64,000 nt of DNA from Micromonospora sp. NBRC 110009 (lineage in GTDB: Bacteria > Actinomycetota > Actinomycetes > Mycobacteriales > Micromonosporaceae), in the NCBI RefSeq assembly GCF_030518795.1, contig NZ_CP130427.1, positions 5,766,001 to 5,830,000 on the forward strand, written 5' to 3'. Both the position numbers and the translations under genes were made by a program. Under the pieces are notes generated by a model. It searched no databases. It was not told the origin of the DNA and was given only the letters and a program-made list of their open reading frames with translations. Numbering within the stretch: the stretch's first letter is position 1; every line of letters begins with the position of its first letter. Positions 59,275-64,000 of the stretch are shown here, one piece after another.

Positions 59275-59612
59275 CCGCGTACCGCCTCCGCGAGGGCCGG
59301 GGCGTCGTCGGCGCCGACCAGCACGGCGTCGTACCGCTGGCCGGCGAGGGTGATGCGGACGGCCGGCTGGCCGGCGCGGACGCTGACGAACTCCCGGCCG
59401 CTCCGGCCGCGCCAGGTGCCGACCTTCCGGCGCCCGGGCACGCCGAGCCCGGGCGCCCGCAGGCCGCGGGTGGCGTGCAGGCCGTCGGGCTCGACGGTGA
59501 CGGCGCGCACGGCGCTGCGCGGGAACCGCAGGTCGCCCCGGAGGGCCCAGAGCTTCTCGGCGGCGGTGAGCCGCACCTGGATCAGGTCGGTGGTGAGGTC
59601 GATGGTGGCCAT
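59271..59612 (-). CDS. small conserved protein with PH-like beta fold
   Basis: A 113-residue soluble protein, beta-rich, with ALRGDLRFPRSAVRAVTVEPDGL, WRGRSGREFVSVRAGQPAVRITLAGQRYDAVLVGADDAPALAEAV. It resembles small actinobacterial proteins with a PH-like or double-psi barrel fold, of unknown role. The stop overlaps the hydrolase start (ATGA). Transcribed leftward from the divergent promoter shared with the HTH regulator. Confidence 0.72.
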   Translation of the reverse strand: MATIDLTTDLIQVRLTAAEKLWALRGDLRFPRSAVRAVTVEPDGLHATRGLRAPGLGVPGRRKVGTWRGRSGREFVSVRAGQPAVRITLAGQRYDAVLVGADDAPALAEAVRG

Positions 59613-59632
59613 CGAAGGGCTCCTCGTCTCGC

Positions 59633-59670
59633 TATAATCTCTCTGACGAGAACGTTATCACTGACGATAA
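59633..59670. promoter_or_regulatory. divergent promoter with candidate regulator operator
   Basis: An AT-rich island in very GC-rich DNA. TATAAT (59633-59638) suits a leftward promoter and GATAAT (59666-59671) a rightward one. Between them, TTATC and GATAA arms flank ACTGAC (59655-59670), and CTGACGA occurs twice (59643-59649, 59661-59667). This probably binds the product of 59687. Confidence 0.6.
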
Positions 59671-59686
59671 TGAAAAGGGGTGGGGT

Positions 59687-60265
59687 GTGGCCCTCGACAC
59701 CGCGGAGCTGCTGCTGCATCCGGTCCGGCTGCGGGTCGTCCAGGCGTTCCTGGGTGGTCGCACCCTGACCACCGCCGATTTGCGCGCCGAGCTGCCCGAG
59801 GTCCCGCCGGCCACCCTCTACCGGCAGGTCGGCACCCTGGCGGAGCACGGCGTCCTGGTCACGGTCGGCGAGCGCCGGATCCGCGGCGCCGTCGAGCGCA
59901 GCTACCGCCTGGACGAGGCGGCGGCCTCGGTGGACGCGGACGCGGCCCGGGCGATGGGTCCGGAACAGCACCGCCGGGCCTTCCTCACCTTCGTCGCGGG
60001 CCTTCTCGCCGACTTCGACCGCTACCTCGACAACGGCGGCGGCGACCTGGCCCGCGACCTGGCCGGCTACCGGCAGAACGCCTTCCACGCCACCGACGCC
60101 GAGGCGGCCGAGTTCGTCACCCGGCTCCGGGCACTGTTCGCCGAGTACGCGGCGCTGGGCCCCGCTCCCGACCGGACCCGCCGGCTGCTCACCACCGTCC
60201 TGCTGCCGGCCGCCCGGCCCGAGGGCGCCGCGGCCGATCAGGGGGCGCCGGCGGAGCGGCGGTGA
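59687..60265 (+). CDS. winged-helix HTH regulator (ArsR/PadR-like)
   Basis: A 192-residue regulator with an N-terminal winged helix (LLLHPVRLRVVQAFLGGRTLTTADLRAELPEVPPATLYRQVGTLAEHGVLVTVGERRIRG, about 8-68) and a helical C-terminal domain of unknown ligand. GTG 59687 follows AAAAGGGGTGGGG. It is divergent from the small PH-like/hydrolase pair and its last 28 bp overlap the convergent DHA2 exporter gene, so it may regulate either. Confidence 0.85.
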   Translation: MALDTAELLLHPVRLRVVQAFLGGRTLTTADLRAELPEVPPATLYRQVGTLAEHGVLVTVGERRIRGAVERSYRLDEAAASVDADAARAMGPEQHRRAFLTFVAGLLADFDRYLDNGGGDLARDLAGYRQNAFHATDAEAAEFVTRLRALFAEYAALGPAPDRTRRLLTTVLLPAARPEGAAADQGAPAERR

Positions 60266-61692
60266 CCGGCGACGATGTCCACCACGGCGGCGCCCAGCGC
60301 CACCACGATGATCCCGGTGGCCAGCAGCAGCGAGTGTCGGAAGGCGGCGGCCCAGTCGCCGCGGGTGCTGGCCAGCGACGAGAAGAACAGCGCGCCCACC
60401 CCCGCGATACCGGCGGCCGAGCCGATCCGCTGCCCGGTCTGCAGCATGCCCGCCCCGCTGCCGGCCTGCGGCACCGGCACCTCGGACAGGGTGAGGGTCT
60501 GGTTGGGCGCGATCACCAGGCCGCTGCCGATCCCGGCGAGCAGCAGCGGCACCGCGGTGCGCAGCGGCACCGAGTGGTGCGGTTCGCCGTGCAGCACGAC
60601 GACCGTGGCGATCAGCCCGACCGCCACGAGCAGCAGTCCGATGGCGACCAGCGGCCGGCCGTACCGGGTGACCACCCGCCCGCCCAACGCCGACGCGGCC
60701 GCCGAGCCGAGCGCGAACGGGGTGATCGCCAGGCCGGCGATCAGCGCGCTGTAGCCGAGCCCGATCTGCAGGTAGAGCGTGAAGATGAAGAAGATCGCGG
60801 TGAACCCGGCGAAGTAGACCAGGCCGATCAGCGCGCCCAGCGTGTACGAGCGCAGCCCGAACAGCCGCAGGTCGAACAGCGGCTGCTGGTGGCGGGCGTA
60901 CCGCCGTTCCCAGAGCGCGAAGCCGGCCAGGCAGAGCAGCCCGGCGGGGATCAGCGCCCACTTGCCCGGGCCGTGCCACTGCGCCCGCTGCACCAGCGGC
61001 AGCAGCACCAGGGTCACCCCGGCGCCGAGCAGCACCACCCCGAGGGGGTCGAGCCGGTGCCGGTCGGGCTGGCCGGCGGGCCGGGTCGGAATGAGCCGCC
61101 AGCCGAGCAGCATGGCCACGATGCCGACCGGGACGTTCACGAAGAACACCCACCGCCAGCCGTGCTCCTCACCGCCGAGTTGGATGAGCAGCCCACCGAG
61201 CAGCGGACCGACCGCGGTGGAGATGCCGATGGTGGCACCGAGCAGCCCGAACGCCCGACCGCGTTCGGCACCCCGGAACAGCTCCTGGATCATCCCGCTC
61301 ACCTGCGGGTTGACCACGCCGGCGGCGGCGCCCTGGACGAGCCGGGCGATGATCAGCCACTCCGGCGAGCGGGCCAGCCCGGCCAGCGCGCTGGTCAGCG
61401 TGAACAGCGCGACGCCGACCACGAACGCGGTTCGCCGGCCGCGCGCGTCGCCGAACCGCCCGGCCGGCACCAGCACCAGGCCGAAGGTGAGCGCGTACCC
61501 CGACAGCACCCACTGCAGGTCGCTCGGCGTGGCGTGGACGGCCCGGTCGATCGACGGTATGGCGACGTTGACGATGCTGATGTCCAGCAGCGTCATGAAC
61601 GCGGCGACCAGGCCGACGCCGAGCGCCTGCCACCGCCGCCGGCCGCCGTACCCGGCGGGTTCCGCTGGCGCCGACGACGGGTCCGCGCTCAT
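60238..61692 (-). CDS. DHA2-family MFS drug exporter
   Basis: A 484-residue exporter with 14 predicted membrane helices. N-terminal signatures are FMTLLDISIVNVAIPSIDRAVHATPSDLQWVLSGYALTFGLVLVPAGRFGDARGRR (motif A and the DHA2 motif D1), and a later GPLLGGLLIQLGGEEHGWRWVFFVNVPVG. It resembles EmrB/QacA multidrug-proton antiporters. ATG 61692 is chosen for a GGGGGGCACG site; the frame is also open to 61722. Its stop overlaps the regulator at 59687 (60238-60265), tail to tail. Confidence 0.92.
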   Translation of the reverse strand: MSADPSSAPAEPAGYGGRRRWQALGVGLVAAFMTLLDISIVNVAIPSIDRAVHATPSDLQWVLSGYALTFGLVLVPAGRFGDARGRRTAFVVGVALFTLTSALAGLARSPEWLIIARLVQGAAAGVVNPQVSGMIQELFRGAERGRAFGLLGATIGISTAVGPLLGGLLIQLGGEEHGWRWVFFVNVPVGIVAMLLGWRLIPTRPAGQPDRHRLDPLGVVLLGAGVTLVLLPLVQRAQWHGPGKWALIPAGLLCLAGFALWERRYARHQQPLFDLRLFGLRSYTLGALIGLVYFAGFTAIFFIFTLYLQIGLGYSALIAGLAITPFALGSAAASALGGRVVTRYGRPLVAIGLLLVAVGLIATVVVLHGEPHHSVPLRTAVPLLLAGIGSGLVIAPNQTLTLSEVPVPQAGSGAGMLQTGQRIGSAAGIAGVGALFFSSLASTRGDWAAAFRHSLLLATGIIVVALGAAVVDIVAGHRRSAGAP

Positions 61693-61764
61693 CGTGCCCC
61701 CCGAGAACCGTCGATCACGCATCCCCGATCGCTACCCGGCCCCCGGTGGGGCAAACAGTGAACG

Positions 61765-62001
61765 TCAGGCCATCTGGCGCGCGCACCACCGTGGGCCGAA
61801 GTCGAGGCCGGCCATCGGGGAGTCCTCCCGGTGCAGCAGGCCCCGTTCGGTGAGCAGGTGCAGCGGCTCGCGCAGCTCCTCCTCGGTCATCCCCGCCTCC
61901 TGGGCGATCAGGTCAGGGTAGGGGACGTGGCCCCGCACCTCCAGCGCGGACACGGCCTGGTACACCCGTTCCTCGATCGCAGACAGCTGTACCTGCTGCA
62001 T
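61765..62001 (-). CDS. small winged-helix-like protein
   Basis: A 78-residue protein whose middle reads as a small HTH: ERVYQAVSALEVRGHVPYPDLIAQEAGMTEEELREPLHLLTERGLLHRED. It lacks a ligand domain, so it may be a DNA-binding adaptor. It sits 72 bp upstream of the DHA2 exporter gene on the same strand and about 150 bp from the divergent flavoprotein. Function unknown. Confidence 0.7.
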   Translation of the reverse strand: MQQVQLSAIEERVYQAVSALEVRGHVPYPDLIAQEAGMTEEELREPLHLLTERGLLHREDSPMAGLDFGPRWCARQMA

Positions 62002-62148
62002 CGCTTCCCTCCTCGGCGTGGCCCGCCCGACCACGGGCGGTCTGCGCCCGGCGCTTACCCCGAGGCTGTCCGATGATGCCCACCCGATCGGGGCCCTCGC
62101 GGGGCCTGCGAGGGGCGTTCCCGCCGCCCCGTGCCCTAGGCTGCACCA

Positions 62149-63318
62149 GTGATCATCTGGGATCTCGTGGTCGTCGGCGGTGGCCCCGCCGGCCTCTCCG
62201 CCGCCCACGCCGCGGCCCGTGCCGGAGTGCGCACGCTGGTGATCGAGCGCGCCACGCATCCCCGCTACAAGACCTGCGGGGGCGGCCTGATCGGGACGTC
62301 GCTGGCCGAAATCGCCGACCGGATCGAGGTGCCGGTGGACGACCGGGTGGACCGGATCACGGTCACCCGGGACGGGCGACGCGCCTTCACCCGCCGGCAC
62401 TCGGGTCCGCTGCTCGCCATGGTGCGGCGGGAGAAGTTCGACGACCGGCTGCGCGCGGCCGCGGTCGCCGCCGGGGCCGAGGTCCGCGAGGGCGTCCCGG
62501 TCCGCGCCGTGGAGCAGGACCCCGACGAGGTACGCCTCCGGCTGGCCGACGGGGACGTGGTCCGCGCCCGCACCGTCATCGGCGCCGACGGCTCCTCCGG
62601 GGTCACCGCCCGGCATGTCGGGGTGACCTTCCGCCAGGTCGACCTGGGCCTGGAGGTGGAGCTGCCGGTGCCCCCGGACGAGCAGGAGCGGTGGCGCGGC
62701 CGGGTGCTGCTGGACTGGGGACCGGTCCCCGGGTCGTACGCGTGGGTCTTTCCCAAGGGCGACGACCGGCTCACCGTCGGCGTCATCTCCGCCCGCGGCG
62801 CGGGGGAGCGCACCCGGGCCTACCTGCGCGACTTCGTCGCGCGGCTGGGATTGTCCGGGTTGACTCCGGAGCACGACTCCGGCCACCTGACCCGCTGCCG
62901 GGCCGAGGACGCGCCGCTGCGCCGCGGCCGGGTGCTGGTCGCCGGCGACGCCGCGGGCCTGCTGGAACCGTGGAGCCGGGAGGGCATCAGCTACGCCCTG
63001 CGCTCCGGCCGGCTGGCTGGCGAGGCCGTCGCCGGCGGCGACCCGGCGGCCTACGAGCGCGAGGTGCACCGGCAGCTCGTGCCGGCCATGCGGGCCGGGC
63101 ACCGGCTGCTGGAGGTGTTCGAGCGGCGGCCGGATGTGATCCACGCGCTGCTCGCCACCCCACCGGGCTGGCGGATGTTCGTGCGGTTCTGCCACGGCCG
63201 CACCAGCTTCGAGGAACTCGTCACCCGCGGCCCGGTCCGGGCCGGGCTGGCCCTGGTGGACCGGCTCCCACCGTGGCGGCCGAGGGCGGCCGCCGCGCCG
63301 GACAGCGCCGCCCGCTAG
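62149..63318 (+). CDS. geranylgeranyl-reductase-family flavoprotein
   Basis: A 389-residue FAD-dependent reductase. The FAD motif is LVVVGGGPAGLSAAHAAARAG (about 6-26), followed by the family motif PRYKTCGGGL (about 38-47, conserved Cys) and VIGADGSSGVTARHVG and GRVLVAGDAAGLLEPWSREGI. Relatives saturate geranylgeranyl chains of chlorophyll, archaeal lipids or menaquinone (MenJ). In an actinomycete a prenyl-chain or menaquinone reductase is plausible; the substrate is not settled. GTG 62149. Confidence 0.88.
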   Translation: MIIWDLVVVGGGPAGLSAAHAAARAGVRTLVIERATHPRYKTCGGGLIGTSLAEIADRIEVPVDDRVDRITVTRDGRRAFTRRHSGPLLAMVRREKFDDRLRAAAVAAGAEVREGVPVRAVEQDPDEVRLRLADGDVVRARTVIGADGSSGVTARHVGVTFRQVDLGLEVELPVPPDEQERWRGRVLLDWGPVPGSYAWVFPKGDDRLTVGVISARGAGERTRAYLRDFVARLGLSGLTPEHDSGHLTRCRAEDAPLRRGRVLVAGDAAGLLEPWSREGISYALRSGRLAGEAVAGGDPAAYEREVHRQLVPAMRAGHRLLEVFERRPDVIHALLATPPGWRMFVRFCHGRTSFEELVTRGPVRAGLALVDRLPPWRPRAAAAPDSAAR

Positions 63319-63347
63319 GACCTCCGCCGCAGGTCGTCCGGCCCCGG

Positions 63348-64000
63348 TCAGGGCACGATGACCGCCCGCCCGTGGATCTCCCTGCGGCGCAGCAGCTCGT
63401 ACGCCTCCGGCGCCTCGGCGAGCGGGAAGGTCTGCACGTCGGCCTGCAGCACCCCGCCCCGGGCCAGCGCGATAACCTCCTGGAGTTCCGCCCGGGTGCC
63501 CCAGAACGGCACCTGGACGCTGGTCTCCAGCGGCAGGGTCGGCGGCTCGTCGGCGACCGGCCGGACCGGCAGTGTGCCGCCGGCGAGGCCGACGAGCAGC
63601 ACCTGGCCGCCGGTGGCGACCACCTGCCGGGCGGTGGTCAGCGTGGGGTCGGCCCCGACGAAGTCAAGCACCACGTCCGCTCCGTCCGGCGCCGCACCGA
63701 CCAGCCCCCGGACCTGGTCGACGCTGTCCGGCCCGGCCTGCACCACGGCGTGCGCGCCCAGCCGGCTGGCCAGGTCGAGCGCGGCGACGCTGGTGTCCAC
63801 CGCGACGATCCGGACGGCGGTGGTGGCCACCAGGATCTGCACCGCCATGTGGCCCAGCCCGCCGATCCCGATCACCACGCAGGTCGTCCCGGGACGCAGC
63901 TTCGCGCGGGCCAGTTCGACGGCGTGGTAAGGGGTGAGCCCCGCGTCGGTCAGCGGGGCCACCAGGGTCAGGTCCAAGTCGCCCACGTGCAGCAGCCGCG
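63348..64000 (-). CDS. Zn/NAD(P)-dependent alcohol dehydrogenase, C-terminal part (cut by window edge)
   Basis: A medium-chain dehydrogenase truncated at the window end. The frame runs open to base 64000 (RLLHVGDLDLTLVAPLTDAG at the left of the visible part), and the Rossmann motif VIGIGGLGHMAVQIL (about residue 34 of the visible part) with VAVDTSVAAL follows. The C-terminus (PEAYELLRRREIHGRAVIVP) is complete. The catalytic-Zn N-terminal half is outside the window, so substrate class cannot be judged. Confidence 0.88.
   Translation of the reverse strand, partial: RLLHVGDLDLTLVAPLTDAGLTPYHAVELARAKLRPGTTCVVIGIGGLGHMAVQILVATTAVRIVAVDTSVAALDLASRLGAHAVVQAGPDSVDQVRGLVGAAPDGADVVLDFVGADPTLTTARQVVATGGQVLLVGLAGGTLPVRPVADEPPTLPLETSVQVPFWGTRAELQEVIALARGGVLQADVQTFPLAEAPEAYELLRRREIHGRAVIVP

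Overview
The window is high-GC actinobacterial DNA, most probably from Micromonospora or a close relative (Micromonosporaceae). This is inferred from very GC-rich third codon positions, many GTG starts, tightly packed genes with ATGA/GTGA overlaps, a mycothiol-specific formaldehyde dehydrogenase, an EthR/EthA-type pair, and a GGGCCC-centred intergenic repeat of a kind I recall from Micromonospora/Salinispora. I recognise no rRNA, tRNA, CRISPR array, prophage, insertion sequence or large biosynthetic cluster. It reads as chromosomal metabolic and accessory DNA.

Layout. 1-2.8 kb: a truncated SGNH hydrolase, a CorA-type transporter, a class F sortase and an exported surface protein. 3.3-11 kb: a glycolate/glyoxylate block (malate synthase A, glcD, glcE, glcF, LctP-type permease) closed by a strong hairpin. 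11-24.8 kb: a one-protein ArsR-SRPBCC regulator with two tandem palindromes, a LuxR regulator divergent from two acyl-CoA synthetases, a glycogen-debranching-type GH, an LtrA protein, a DinB protein, an MFS exporter, an oxidoreductase and an orphan lycopene cyclase. 24.8-32.8 kb: an esterase/beta-lactamase, a tyrosine phosphatase, RNase HI, small proteins, a Cys-rich pentapeptide-repeat protein, an SDR, and convergent rtcB and archease. 32.9-38.6 kb: an ECF sigma factor with an Asp-box propeller partner, a B3/B4 protein, and a LysE exporter divergent from a MocR regulator.

38.6-43.7 kb: a WYL regulator with a palindromic operator, then a TetR (EthR-like) repressor divergent from a Baeyer-Villiger monooxygenase/SDR/hydrolase cassette. 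43.6-50.5 kb: LtrA, CapA, GntR plus MFS, DoxX, and the mycothiol formaldehyde-oxidation pair. 50.5-52.7 kb: a translationally coupled MEDS-STAS / MEDS-HATPase / TrmO operon. 53.1-64 kb: a short Rho paralogue, a frameshifted VOC gene, a DUF3626 protein, two paralogous secreted lysozyme-fold proteins separated by a long unusual leader, a divergent HTH/hydrolase module, a DHA2 exporter, a geranylgeranyl-reductase-type flavoprotein and a truncated Zn alcohol dehydrogenase.

The main themes are small-molecule catabolism under local repressors whose palindromic operators can be read directly, and signalling modules. I did not find one clearly new large system. The best leads are the MEDS/TrmO operon, the short Rho with its long leader, the paired secreted lysozyme-fold proteins (one with a tandem-repeat signal peptide), the sigma factor/propeller pair, and the tandem ArsR-SRPBCC operators. 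All assignments rest on reading motifs by eye; no database search was run.
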